A DNA stretch of 64,000 nt from the NCBI GenBank assembly GCA_012841015.1, contig DUVN01000030.1, positions 1-64,000 on the forward strand, in the 5' to 3' direction. Positions 51,858 to 61,435 of this stretch are shown here, piece after piece; position 1 is the first letter of the stretch; each line of letters opens with the position of its first letter. The stretch comes from Clostridiaceae bacterium (GTDB lineage Bacteria > Bacillota > Clostridia > Saccharofermentanales > DTU023). Below the pieces are notes generated by a model. It did not search any database. It was not told the DNA's origin and saw nothing but the letters and a program-made list of their open reading frames with translations. Both the position numbers and the translations under genes were made by a program.

Positions 51858-52916
51858 ATGAAGAGACAGGTCAGCATTAAAGACGTGGCATCTGAGGCGG
51901 GCGTTTCGGCATCGACCGTTTCGTATGTTCTCAATGAGAACCCGAATGTCACAATCAGCGCCGAGACGCGTGAACGTGTGTTGTCGGCGGCGCGTGATCT
52001 GAACTATGTTCCTAATCAGGCAGCCAGAACGCTGGGATCGAGCAGGGTCATGGGAATGACAGAGTCGAAATTGATCGGTATTGTTATTCCTCAGACGGAA
52101 CCGGAGCATTACGGTGCCCGACTCATGTTTAGCAATCCCTTTTACAGCACTTTCCTGAGCGCTATCGAACTGCAGATTCGCAGAGCCGGTTATCATCTGA
52201 TCGTTTCCGGCACAAATCCCGGGCAGAGCTATTTTGAAATTGTTAGAAGCCGTGCGCTTGACGGCGTAATCATTCTCGGCATGTATCCATCGGACGATGA
52301 GGAAGAATATAGAAGTTTCAATGTGCCAACTGTTCTAGTCGACTGCTATGGATGCGATGGCCGTTTTTTCTATGGTGTCAATACAGATGACAGGAAGGGA
52401 GGCTATCTGGCGACGCGATATCTTCTCGAACGCGGTCACCAGAAGATTGCCTTTGTGACGGGTCAGCTGAAGGAACACGGAGTTAATTCTTTACGCTATC
52501 GCGGGTATTGTGACGCTCTTGATGAATTCGGAGTTGTACTCGATCCCGCACGCGTCTTTTCCGGTTATGTCGGGTTTGATTACGGAGCAGAGGCGGCACA
52601 CAAAATGGCCGAGAACATTAACAATGTAACTGCCGTGTTTGCAACGTCGGACATAACGGCTATCGGTGTCATGAATGGGTTTCGTGCGCACGGGATCTCG
52701 GTTCCTGACGACGTGTCGCTGATCGGTTTTGATGATATTGAATACGCTAAGATATGCTATCCGCCACTTACGACGATTCGCCAAAACATAGAGGAAAAGG
52801 GAAGGCGTGCTGCCGGTCTGATCATTGATGCGATCAGTGACCGCCAACTCCCGCGAGTGAAAGAAGTCATCGAACTGGAGCTCATCGAACGGGCGACGGT
52901 CAGGAGCCTTGCATGA
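51858..52916 (+). CDS. LacI family transcriptional regulator of the alpha-glucoside operon
   Basis: ATG 51858 is used; an ATG 24 bases upstream is in frame. The product has 352 residues: helix-turn-helix SIKDVASEAGVSASTVSYVLN, hinge region YVPNQAARTLGS, then the periplasmic-binding-like effector domain with DGVIILGMYP, GGYLATRYLLERGHQKIAFVTG and VPDDVSLIGFDDIEYAKICYPPLTTIRQ. It is translationally coupled to GH31 by a 4-nt ATGA overlap. The local palindromes are its likely targets. Confidence 0.93.
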   Translation: MKRQVSIKDVASEAGVSASTVSYVLNENPNVTISAETRERVLSAARDLNYVPNQAARTLGSSRVMGMTESKLIGIVIPQTEPEHYGARLMFSNPFYSTFLSAIELQIRRAGYHLIVSGTNPGQSYFEIVRSRALDGVIILGMYPSDDEEEYRSFNVPTVLVDCYGCDGRFFYGVNTDDRKGGYLATRYLLERGHQKIAFVTGQLKEHGVNSLRYRGYCDALDEFGVVLDPARVFSGYVGFDYGAEAAHKMAENINNVTAVFATSDITAIGVMNGFRAHGISVPDDVSLIGFDDIEYAKICYPPLTTIRQNIEEKGRRAAGLIIDAISDRQLPRVKEVIELELIERATVRSLA

Positions 52917-55663
52917 ACGTCGTACATGTGCCGAGCGGACTGTTTCCTCATGTGGAAAGCGGTTTTGAAAGAACACCGTTCCTTGTTGTGGCCGGTGACA
53001 GCATTGTCGTAGGGTGCAGGCTGGATGGCGGAGACGCGGAAAGCGTTCAGATGGAAGTCAGGGATTCGCGCGGCACGCATCAGATTTCGGGTGAACTTGT
53101 GAGAACAGACGACAGAAATCGACGGTACTATCGCTTTTTCTACAAGACTGACGCAAAGGGCGATGCCTTTACCTATCGATTCCTCGTCGGCGATCAAAAG
53201 TGCGGACGTAGGTATGAATGTCCGCTACTTCAAAACGTGACCTTGAGGCCTGTTCAGATGAGAGTCCATGCCGGTCGGGTTGCTCTGACATATGCTTGGC
53301 GTACCCATTTTTATCTTCTGGAATTTTTAACTTCCTCTTGTCTCCAAGTCTCTTTTTATCACTACTTTAACGTTAAAGTAGGGTCAAGTATCGAGGGAGA
53401 GGTACTGCCTGCAGGGTCGAATCATGCTTTGAGTTTACCTCATGGTGATGGAAATATTGGAGTCGGCCATGACAGCGAACAGTGTTGCGACAAAATATTC
53501 GACGGTTCCTCTCCATTCGCAATAGTGAATGATGACGACGTACTCTCTATCCTTCACGGCAAGAGAACTGTCATGCGTATTGATCCCGCCCTGACGCTAC
53601 TTATCGATCGTGCGGGGCGTGTTTGGCATTTTTCAATCAGAGCCGATATAGCAGGCAAGGCTCTGTACGGACTCGGTGAGAAATTCGATGCTGTCAATCA
53701 GCACGGGAAACAGCCTCTGAACTACGTTGTTGAAAAGTTTACACGTCAGGAGGATAAAGCGTACATCCCGATTCCTTTTGTATTCAGTGATGCAGGCGTC
53801 AGTTTCTATTTGAAAAATTCGTATCCGTCAAAATTTGATTTTTCGGGGCAGGCGCAATATGGCTGGTCTTCAATGGAAATTTCCGGTATCTGCCCCGACG
53901 AGGGACACCTCTTTGAAGCCATCGTTGAAGTTGGAAATCCAGCTTATCTTCTGCGGCGACACGTGAGTGAAACAGGGGATATCGTCTTGCCCCCGAGATG
54001 GGCATTCGGCCCTTGGATGTCGTCAAATGGTTGGAAGACGCAGTGCGAGGCACTGGCGCAATTAGACGCGATGGATGCGACAGGCATACCGGCGACCGTC
54101 ATGGTTCTCGAAGCCTGGAGCGATGAAGAGACGTTTTATATCTGGAATGGCGCCAAGTATACACTGTGTGATGACGGCAGTGCCGTGCGCTATGCAGATT
54201 ACACGTTCCCGGAGGACGGTCCCTGGCCGAATCCAAAAGATTTTTGCAAACGGGTGGAAGAAAAGGGGCTGAAACTGATCCTCTGGCAGATCCCTGTTAT
54301 TAAATACGAACCGAAGCCGCACGGTAAACAGCTTGATCTCGACGAGGAATATGCCATCGAGAATCGTCTTTGCCTCATGAATGACGACGGCAGTGCTTAC
54401 CGTATTCCGGAACTGTGGTTTGGCGGTTCTTTAATTCCCGATTTTACCAATCCGGAAACGTATGACTGGTGGTTCGGCAAACGCCGTTACCTTATCGAGG
54501 AACTCGGTGTTGCCGGCTTTAAAACGGATGGCGGCGAGTTCCTTTTTGATCCTAGTAGCCGCTCTTTTGATGGAAGAAGCGGGTTTGAACTCCACAACGT
54601 CTACCCGAATCTTGTGGCTCGCTCTTACCACGCCTTTATCGATGAGACGGCGGGACAAGGGTTCGGTATCACTTTCAGTCGTGCCGGGTTTGCAGGGGCG
54701 CAACAATATCCGATCCACTGGGCGGGCGACCAAGTATCGGAATTCTCTGAACTGAAAGCTCAACTGACGGCGGGGCTTTCTCTGGGGCTGTCGGGGGTAC
54801 CGTTCTGGGGTTTCGATATCGGCGGGTTTACCGGCGTTCCGCCTTCGACGGAACTCTATCTGCGTTCTGCTGCGTTCGGCGCTTTTGCTCCTGTCATGCA
54901 ATTTCATTCCGAACCGCGCACCGGCCAATTCGGTATGACGGAACGCAAACACTGGAATAATGACCGCAGCCCGTGGAATATGGCGGAAATAAACGACGAC
55001 GACAGTATTATTCCGATCTACAGGCTCTTTGCGAATATCCGCATGAATCTGTTGCCTTACATCTGGCAGGAAGCAAGGCATTGTGTGGAGACGGCGCGGC
55101 CGCTCATGGCCCACCTGATTTACGATTTCCCGGAAGATGTTCAAGTCAGAGATATTGAAGATGAGTATCTCTTCGGACGTGATTTGCTCGTTGCTCCCAT
55201 TGTCGAGGAAGGCGCAGTGGAACGCACAGTCTATTTGCCTCTTGGGAGTTGGTACGATCTCTGGACAGGAGAAAAGCATCAAGGGGGAATAGAGATCACT
55301 TGTACGTGCGACCTTGATCGTGTTCCCGTGTATCTACGTGACGGCGCTGCTGTCGCCATAAATCTAAATGATCGTTTGGTAATGGGCAGTCTCGATAGAA
55401 CTGGCTGTATCGGAAATGCGATTGATCGGTATGTAAATCTCGCTTTTCTTCTCGCGGGTGAACACGGCGAACGTGCGTACGTAGACGATATGGGAAACAA
55501 TTTTGTGCTGGCCTGGGACGACGGGCGCGTCGATTTGAAAGGAAAGCAGTCAGTGGCCGTAACAGTTTTTCATCCTGATACACGCCACGCCAACGTAGAA
55601 GGGTGTTTTTTCGGCCGCGCAGTTCCAGGTCTTGTATGGGAACCTAGAGAGGTTAGAGAGTGA
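52913..55663 (+). CDS. GH31 family alpha-glucosidase-like enzyme
   Basis: The product has 916 residues. The nucleophile Asp is in GFKTDGGEFLFD and the acid/base Asp in IHWAGDQVSEF; WMSSNGWKTQCEALAQLDAMDATG, DFTNPETYDWW and GVPFWGFDIGGFTG fit GH31. An extra N-terminal beta domain (residues 1 to about 112) precedes the usual one. Residues about 125-190 (HFYLLEFLTSSCLQVSFYHY and a Cys/Gly/His-rich stretch) look foreign, are AT-rich, and contain the 20-bp operator-like palindrome. It would release glucose from alpha-glucosides. No signal peptide is seen, so it is cytoplasmic. It overlaps the next gene by GTGA. Confidence 0.9.
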   Translation: MNVVHVPSGLFPHVESGFERTPFLVVAGDSIVVGCRLDGGDAESVQMEVRDSRGTHQISGELVRTDDRNRRYYRFFYKTDAKGDAFTYRFLVGDQKCGRRYECPLLQNVTLRPVQMRVHAGRVALTYAWRTHFYLLEFLTSSCLQVSFYHYFNVKVGSSIEGEVLPAGSNHALSLPHGDGNIGVGHDSEQCCDKIFDGSSPFAIVNDDDVLSILHGKRTVMRIDPALTLLIDRAGRVWHFSIRADIAGKALYGLGEKFDAVNQHGKQPLNYVVEKFTRQEDKAYIPIPFVFSDAGVSFYLKNSYPSKFDFSGQAQYGWSSMEISGICPDEGHLFEAIVEVGNPAYLLRRHVSETGDIVLPPRWAFGPWMSSNGWKTQCEALAQLDAMDATGIPATVMVLEAWSDEETFYIWNGAKYTLCDDGSAVRYADYTFPEDGPWPNPKDFCKRVEEKGLKLILWQIPVIKYEPKPHGKQLDLDEEYAIENRLCLMNDDGSAYRIPELWFGGSLIPDFTNPETYDWWFGKRRYLIEELGVAGFKTDGGEFLFDPSSRSFDGRSGFELHNVYPNLVARSYHAFIDETAGQGFGITFSRAGFAGAQQYPIHWAGDQVSEFSELKAQLTAGLSLGLSGVPFWGFDIGGFTGVPPSTELYLRSAAFGAFAPVMQFHSEPRTGQFGMTERKHWNNDRSPWNMAEINDDDSIIPIYRLFANIRMNLLPYIWQEARHCVETARPLMAHLIYDFPEDVQVRDIEDEYLFGRDLLVAPIVEEGAVERTVYLPLGSWYDLWTGEKHQGGIEITCTCDLDRVPVYLRDGAAVAINLNDRLVMGSLDRTGCIGNAIDRYVNLAFLLAGEHGERAYVDDMGNNFVLAWDDGRVDLKGKQSVAVTVFHPDTRHANVEGCFFGRAVPGLVWEPREVRE
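53362..53381. promoter_or_regulatory. Operator-like palindrome inside the GH31 coding sequence
   Basis: CTACTTTAACGTTAAAGTAG is a perfect 20-bp palindrome, and its core matches the site in front of lacI. It encodes part of HYFNVKV in the GH31 frame. It lies about 1.57 kb downstream of the first site and might serve looping or a roadblock. Confidence 0.65.
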
Positions 55664-57462
55664 GTTACTTTGTTACAGGCAATGAATATGTGAGTTTGCC
55701 GACGATTCGTGAAGATAACGCTGCGGTAGAATCCGTCACCTTTCTTCATATGGGTGCGAAAGGAATGATTGAACTTGCCGGTACAAGCGATGTACCCCTG
55801 CTCATGCCTGTCGTTTATGTCAATGGACGGGAGATCCCCATTGAAGATGTGCGCTGGGAACGCCGTTATCACTGGATCCCGCAGTTTTTTGCGCGTGCAG
55901 GTCACCTAGGCTTTGAGGGTGTTTATCTCGCTCCTATCGGTGAGCGCGGTTTTGGGGTTCGCCTCACTGTAAAAGGTGACACCGACGGTGTAACGTTCGG
56001 CATAAAAGGCTGTTGGGGGACAACGTTTCATTCTGTAAACGAAAGCAAACTGATCGATGCGCCGAAGTTTGCGTACGACAGTGGTTGGAATCATGCCTTT
56101 GTCATGGATCAGCGCGCCGGTCTGCCGCTCTTAGCATTCGCACCTCTTTATACGGAGCGGCCGGAGGCCGGCTCTATCGAATGGCGCTACGCGCAGACTG
56201 GCAACGACATCACTTTTCAGTTTACGGAGTCTGCGGAAAATAATCATGAATTTGTCCTGTGGTTTGGGCTCGGCTTTGAGGAAGTGGCTGCGGCTACGAG
56301 CGCTAAAGAAATGTTCCGTCACGGTTGGGATGCGAAGATGAGGGAGACGGCAAACTGGCTCGCGATGCGCGAGCGGACGGTCGGCGATGCGACTCTTGAC
56401 GCGATCTTGAATCTTAATCTCTTTTTCAGTTTTTTCTTTGGCGGCGGTGAGACGCTCGACACGGAAGAATTCGTTCTCGTAACTTCGCGAAGTCCGCGCT
56501 ACTACGTGAGCGCGGCCTATTGGGATCGCGACAGTCTCTTATGGAGTTTTCCCGCCATCCTGCTTGCCGATTCTGAGACGGCGCGGCTCATGCTTAACTA
56601 CGTTTTTACGCGGCAGATTCGCAATGCCGGCATTCATTCGCGCTACATCGATGGAACCGTGCTGGAGCCGGGCTTTGAGCTTGATGAACTTTGCGCTCCT
56701 GTTATTGCGCTCACTCGCTATGTGGAGGAGACAGGCGATGTCAGGATTCTAAAGGACGAAGCCGTGCGGGCGGGAATTGACGTAATTCTAAAGAAACTTG
56801 CCGCGAAACGTCATCGTGAAGTCGAGCTTTATGAGACATTTCTTCAGCCTACCGACGACATGCGTACATATCCTTACTTGACTTATAACAATGTGCTCGT
56901 ATGGTACATTCTAAAAAAACTGTCGTCTTTCTACCCCGAATACGAACATCTGAGAGAAACGGCCGAGCGTGTCAAGTCGGCTATTTTGCAGCGGCTCGTG
57001 CGAGAAAAGGACGGTAAGAAGCTGTTTGTATGGTCATCCGATCTCGACGGCGGCTGGGATATTTATGATGAACCGCCTGGGAGCTTGTTGCTTCTTCCTT
57101 TTTACGGTTTTTGCAGTTTGGATGATCCTGTGTGGAAAAACACAACAGAAGTGATTCGTCACAGAGATTACCCCTTTTCATTTGCCGATTACCCCATCGC
57201 GGAAATCGGCTGCCGCCACGCGCCTTATCCTTGGGTTTTGAGTATTGCCAACAGTCTCCTTTCCGGTGCGTGGGAGAAGGCGAAGCGTCATCTTTCGCTT
57301 TGTCGTTTCGACAACGGCATTGCTTGTGAAAGTGTGGATCCCGTTACAGGCGAGAGCCGGACGGGAGACGCTTTTGCTACATGTGCCGGTTTCTTAGCTT
57401 TTGCTATTGACACTGCCTTTAACGGCAAACGGTTGTGTGGATCGGAGGAGATATCGTTTTGA
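55660..57462 (+). CDS. Six-hairpin glycoside hydrolase (GH125/amylo-alpha-1,6-glucosidase-like)
   Basis: The product has 600 residues with GTG start in a GTGA overlap. After an N-terminal beta domain (residues 1 to about 245) comes a likely (alpha/alpha)6 barrel: YYVSAAYWDRDSLLWSFPAILLAD, YVFTRQIRNAGIHSRYIDGT, PGFELDELCAPVIALTRYVEETGD and SDLDGGWDIYDEPPGSLLLLPFYG. The W-D-R-D-S and E-L-D-E motifs recall GH125 and related barrels. Specificity is unknown; a debranching or exo-glycosidase action on the imported glycan is inferred from the operon. Confidence 0.75.
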   Translation: MSYFVTGNEYVSLPTIREDNAAVESVTFLHMGAKGMIELAGTSDVPLLMPVVYVNGREIPIEDVRWERRYHWIPQFFARAGHLGFEGVYLAPIGERGFGVRLTVKGDTDGVTFGIKGCWGTTFHSVNESKLIDAPKFAYDSGWNHAFVMDQRAGLPLLAFAPLYTERPEAGSIEWRYAQTGNDITFQFTESAENNHEFVLWFGLGFEEVAAATSAKEMFRHGWDAKMRETANWLAMRERTVGDATLDAILNLNLFFSFFFGGGETLDTEEFVLVTSRSPRYYVSAAYWDRDSLLWSFPAILLADSETARLMLNYVFTRQIRNAGIHSRYIDGTVLEPGFELDELCAPVIALTRYVEETGDVRILKDEAVRAGIDVILKKLAAKRHREVELYETFLQPTDDMRTYPYLTYNNVLVWYILKKLSSFYPEYEHLRETAERVKSAILQRLVREKDGKKLFVWSSDLDGGWDIYDEPPGSLLLLPFYGFCSLDDPVWKNTTEVIRHRDYPFSFADYPIAEIGCRHAPYPWVLSIANSLLSGAWEKAKRHLSLCRFDNGIACESVDPVTGESRTGDAFATCAGFLAFAIDTAFNGKRLCGSEEISF

Positions 57463-59639
57463 AGCCGACTTGTATTACATCGTGGACTATTTCCTGTGGA
57501 GCTGACGCTGAACGCAGTTACCGAGAAAGTATTTTTTCAATCGGAAACGGCTATATGGGGACGCGCGGTTTCCGACCTGATGAACGCGGTCAACATGCGG
57601 CGTGGCGCTCAACTTTTCTTGCCGGCTTCTACGAATACATCAGGACGGGGATAACCGATTTAGTCAATCAGCCTGACTTTTCGGCAATGGTGCTCCGGCT
57701 GAACGGAGAAGATACGGGATGCATGCGTGTCGTCGATTTTGCACAGTCGCTCGACATGAGAAACGGGTTGCTTGAATGGCAGTTCGCGCTGGAATCTTCC
57801 GATGGCCTTAAGACACAGATCAAGATGGAAAAATTCATCAGCATGGCAAGCCGTCACGTGGCGGCGTTGCGCCTCTCGGTCATACCGGACAATTGGAGCG
57901 GTTCGCTTCATCTGGAGACGGGGATTGATGCTTCCGTTCAGAATCTTCCGATCGCTGACAATCAACTTCAAGGCAACAGCGAGTTCGTTCAGATGTGGGA
58001 CGTGCCGGAGATATATCCAATCGATGGTGGCGCTTTACTGACAGCCAAGACGTTGCCTTCACGGCGGTCGGTATCGATGGCGTATGCGCTCAATGCCGAC
58101 GAGAGCATCGAGTTGATCGAGGAAGACTTCAGCGTGTCGAGCGTGTTGGTGACAACACTCGAATGCGGAATGTGTTGGCAGGTGGAGAAGGTTGTTGCCG
58201 TTGCTAGCTACAGGGACGGAGACAGCGAAGCGATTGCTCGAAGCGAGTTGGAATGCATCCGTTACGAGAGCTTTGACCAACTTCTCGGCCGGTCGGAAAA
58301 AGCATGGAGCAAGCTGTGGGAGACAAGCGATGTTGTCCTAGAGGGAAATGAGACTTGGCAGGGCGCTGCACGCTACAACATCTTTCAACTCCTTCAGGCC
58401 GTTCCGAAGGATGATCCTCATGCAAGCATCGGCGCCCGAGGGTTGACGCACGGACGCTACAAAGGCTGTTACTTCTGGGACGCGGAGATCTTCATGCTGC
58501 CTATGTTTACGATGACACAGCCGAAAATGGCGCGGGATCTTCTCTTATACCGTTACAATACGCTACCCGACGCTCTTGAAAGCGCGAAAAGCTTTTCCGC
58601 CAAGGGGGCGCGGTACTCTTGGATGGCGTCCGATACGGGATTTGAACAATGTGAGACGTGGGACACCGGGTGCTGTGAAATACACATCACAGCGGATGTC
58701 GCGTTTGCATTCGGAGAATACGCGGCGAGCACGGGTGACGATCATTTCCTCAGCCGCTACGGCGCTGAAGTCTATATACAAACTGCGCGCTACTGGGTGG
58801 ATCGGTTTAACTACAGCGCTAAAGAAGATCGCTATCATATTTTGTTTGTGAAAGGTCCCGACGAGTACTGCGGCGTGACGAGTAATGATTTTTATACGGT
58901 GAGCATGGCGCAACAGAATCTCCATCTCGCAATAGACGCCGTATCCGAGATGAAGCAGCATTGGCCCGACGAATGGGAAGATCTCTCCTCTCGAATTGCG
59001 TTCAACGATGATGAGATTGATGTATGGCAGGACATCGCCAATAAGAGTGTTCTCCTTTTCGATGAGGAGCGCAACCTTTGGATACAAGACGAAACGTTTG
59101 AATATATGGAACCTCTTGATATTGAGAAAGAGAAGGATGGAGATAAGCCACTCTATTTTAAGATTGCTTACGACCGCTTGCAGCGGTATCAGGTGCTTAA
59201 GCAGCCGGCCGTGTTAATGTACATGGCTCTACGTCCCGACGATTTCTCCAAAGATGAGATCGAGGCGGCATGGGATTACTATGAGCCGAAAACGCTCCAC
59301 GATTCGACGCTCAGCTTTGGAATTCATGCGCTCGTCGCTTCAAGACTCGGAAAAATTTCTGATGCCATCCGATATCTTGAAAAGTCTCTCTTTCTCGATC
59401 TTTTCGATGTAATGGAAAACACGGCACATGAAGGCGTCCATATGGCGTCACTCGGCGCGACGTGGCAGGCGCTTATTTTCGGCTTTGGCGGATTATCGCA
59501 CAATGGAAAACACTTTTCGGTTGTGAACAGACTTCCGGAGCAGCTATATACCATGCGATACAGGTTTTTCTTTAAGGGTGAGCAATACGAGGCGGAAATA
59601 CGACAAGGCACTGATCCCGTTGTCAGGATGATTGTATAG
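57459..59639 (+). CDS. GH65 family disaccharide phosphorylase-like enzyme
   Basis: The TTG at 57459 is chosen because of GGAGGAG upstream and because it forms a TTGA overlap with the preceding stop. The product has 726 residues. GH65 marks include SIGNGYMGTRGF, ARGLTHGRYKGCYFWDAEIFMLP, the general-acid Glu in FVKGPDEYCGVTSNDFYT, KPLYFKIAYDRLQRYQVLKQP and ENTAHEGVHMASLGATWQALIFGFGG. Such enzymes phosphorolyse maltose, kojibiose, nigerose or trehalose to beta-glucose 1-phosphate plus a glucosyl residue. The beta-phosphoglucomutase downstream supports this. The linkage cannot be read from sequence. Confidence 0.92.
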   Translation: MKPTCITSWTISCGADAERSYRESIFSIGNGYMGTRGFRPDERGQHAAWRSTFLAGFYEYIRTGITDLVNQPDFSAMVLRLNGEDTGCMRVVDFAQSLDMRNGLLEWQFALESSDGLKTQIKMEKFISMASRHVAALRLSVIPDNWSGSLHLETGIDASVQNLPIADNQLQGNSEFVQMWDVPEIYPIDGGALLTAKTLPSRRSVSMAYALNADESIELIEEDFSVSSVLVTTLECGMCWQVEKVVAVASYRDGDSEAIARSELECIRYESFDQLLGRSEKAWSKLWETSDVVLEGNETWQGAARYNIFQLLQAVPKDDPHASIGARGLTHGRYKGCYFWDAEIFMLPMFTMTQPKMARDLLLYRYNTLPDALESAKSFSAKGARYSWMASDTGFEQCETWDTGCCEIHITADVAFAFGEYAASTGDDHFLSRYGAEVYIQTARYWVDRFNYSAKEDRYHILFVKGPDEYCGVTSNDFYTVSMAQQNLHLAIDAVSEMKQHWPDEWEDLSSRIAFNDDEIDVWQDIANKSVLLFDEERNLWIQDETFEYMEPLDIEKEKDGDKPLYFKIAYDRLQRYQVLKQPAVLMYMALRPDDFSKDEIEAAWDYYEPKTLHDSTLSFGIHALVASRLGKISDAIRYLEKSLFLDLFDVMENTAHEGVHMASLGATWQALIFGFGGLSHNGKHFSVVNRLPEQLYTMRYRFFFKGEQYEAEIRQGTDPVVRMIV

Positions 59640-59659
59640 GGGATTGAGGGGGTGGCGCT

Positions 59660-59935
59660 ATGGACGGCTTCTACAATAAAGGAATATGTGTTTCGGAGGA
59701 TATTTCAGTGATCGTGTTTGATGATCTTGAGAACTCCCAGTATCTGACTTCGGGATTGACGACGATCAGACAGAAAAGATCTTTAAAAGGGCAAAAAGCA
59801 GTTGAGATGCTGCTTGAAATAATTGGAAATCCAAACTTGTCCAGAAATGAGGAACTATTGTCTCTTCATCTGGTTGAGCGCGGATCGGTACAGCTCATAG
59901 CAGATTTAGAGAGTCGGCAGGGGAAATGGAGGTGA
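59660..59935 (+). pseudogene. C-terminal remnant of a LacI family regulator
   Basis: Ninety-one residues match the last quarter of the LacI protein at 51858-52916: DGFYNKGICVSEDISVIVFDDLENSQYLTSGLTTIRQ against NGFRAHGISVPDDVSLIGFDDIEYAKICYPPLTTIRQ, ending LHLVERGSVQLI. There is no DNA-binding part and only a weak start. It is probably the remains of a second regulator or of a duplication. Confidence 0.8.
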
Positions 59936-59940
59936 AAAAG

Positions 59941-60034
59941 GCGGCTTGCACAGTCCTGCAAAAACATGTGCAAACCGCAGCAAACGATAACCTGGGAAGG
60001 CTCGTTTTGCGGCTTTATCTTAAGTGAAACGAGC
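59941..60034 (+). promoter_or_regulatory. Two successive hairpins before the sugar-binding protein gene
   Basis: GCGGCTTGCAC (59941-59951) faces GTGCAAACCGC (59968-59978) with one mismatch, and GCTCGTTT (60000-60007) faces AAACGAGC (60027-60034). Neither has a T run. They may form a leader or processing structure that sets expression of the ABC genes. Confidence 0.5.
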
Positions 60035-60071
60035 AGATAAATCAATGAAACCATTTTAGGGAGGAAAAACA

Positions 60072-61376
60072 ATGAAAAAGCTATTGTCAATGATCGCATG
60101 TCTGCTCATGGTGGTGCTGCTCTTTACAGCCTGCGCCACCGGAAACGGCGACCCAAGCGATACGAAAGGAACGGAAAAAGGCACGGATCCGGCACAGCCC
60201 TCAGAGAAAGAGGTTGAGGCACCCGTCACGATCACGTACTGTAACTTCAATTCGTCGGGTGGTAATGAAGAAACGCTACAAAAAATGGTTGAAGCGTTTC
60301 AAAACGATCATCCTAACATCAAGGTAGAAGTTGAAACGATCGGCTATAACGATTATTTTACGCAAATGCAGACGCGCGTTGCGGGAGGCACGGCGCCAGA
60401 TTGTTATGAACTCAACATAGAAAACTTCGCCGCGTATGCTAACAAAGGTTTGCTTGCCGAAATCGTCGACGCCGATGTCAGTTCGCTTAATGAAACGGCC
60501 CTCAACGCGTTCAAGGTGGACGGCAAACAGTTCGGATTGCCGGAAAGTTTCTCCAATGTCATACTGATCTACAACAAGGATTTGTTTGATCGTGCTGGAA
60601 TCGTCTATCCAACGGACGAGTGGACGCAGGATGATGTTCAGGCTGCGGCAGCGGCGATACGCGCGCTCGGAGATGACATTTTCGGTATCTGGCAGCCGAT
60701 TACGTACAATGAGCTCTTTAAGGTCGTTGCGCAATATGGCGGCAGCCTTTTGAATGAAGATAAAACTGCCTTTACAATTAATTCACCTGAGAATATTAAG
60801 GCTGCACAAGCGCTAGTCGATCGTGTTCTTGTGAGCAATGTGCAGCCCACAGAAGTTCAGGCAGGCGGAATGGGCGATTGGGATATGTTTATGAGCGGCC
60901 GTCTTGGCATGATCCCCACCGGCATTTGGGCCTTCAACACATTTACGGAAAATTGCGATTTTGCATGGGATATTGTTGTTGAGCCTGGCAGTACAAAGAA
61001 AGCGACACATTTCTTTTCCAACTGTGTTGTTATGAATCCGAAGACAGAGCATCCGGAAGCTGTAACGGCATGGCTTACTTGGTTGACTTCCAGCACTGCT
61101 TCCGCAGATATCCGTCTTGAAGCCGGATGGGATTTGCCGGCCCTGAAAAACATGGACGATTTAAAAGCCTATCTCGATATCACGCCTCCCGACAACCGTG
61201 AGGCCGTATTCAAGAGCCTTGATTATCTGGTTATGCCACCGGTCATTGAGGACTATGCGATGATGAGCGATATCATCGGCGAAAAACTGGCAGCAGCTGT
61301 CTCCGGAGATATTACCGTCGAGGAGGCGCTCAATCAGGCGCAAAGCGAGTGTGAAGCGAAGATTACGCTGAAATAA
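60072..61376 (+). CDS. Sugar ABC transporter substrate-binding lipoprotein (MalE-type)
   Basis: The product has 434 residues behind TAGGGAGGAAAAACA. Signal peptide with lipobox VLLFTAC is followed by a Thr/Asp/Glu linker. The cluster B/CUT1 binding fold shows ITYCNFNSSGGNEETLQKMVEAFQNDHPNIKVEV, QTRVAGGTAPDCYEL, GLPESFSNVILIYNKDLFDRAGI and MFMSGRLGMIPTGIWAF. It captures an oligosaccharide outside the cell for the two permeases. Confidence 0.93.
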   Translation: MKKLLSMIACLLMVVLLFTACATGNGDPSDTKGTEKGTDPAQPSEKEVEAPVTITYCNFNSSGGNEETLQKMVEAFQNDHPNIKVEVETIGYNDYFTQMQTRVAGGTAPDCYELNIENFAAYANKGLLAEIVDADVSSLNETALNAFKVDGKQFGLPESFSNVILIYNKDLFDRAGIVYPTDEWTQDDVQAAAAAIRALGDDIFGIWQPITYNELFKVVAQYGGSLLNEDKTAFTINSPENIKAAQALVDRVLVSNVQPTEVQAGGMGDWDMFMSGRLGMIPTGIWAFNTFTENCDFAWDIVVEPGSTKKATHFFSNCVVMNPKTEHPEAVTAWLTWLTSSTASADIRLEAGWDLPALKNMDDLKAYLDITPPDNREAVFKSLDYLVMPPVIEDYAMMSDIIGEKLAAAVSGDITVEEALNQAQSECEAKITLK

Positions 61377-61384
61377 CACGCAGG

Positions 61385-61419
61385 TTCTCCGGGGAGGGGC
61401 ATATTCTTTCCCCGGAGAA
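61385..61419 (+). other. Intercistronic stem-loop between binding-protein and permease genes
   Basis: TTCTCCGGGGA (61385-61395) is exactly inverse to TCCCCGGAGAA (61409-61419). No T run follows. Such stems often protect the upstream message and give more binding protein than permease. Confidence 0.75.
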
Positions 61420-61435
61420 AATTCTTCAGGTAACA

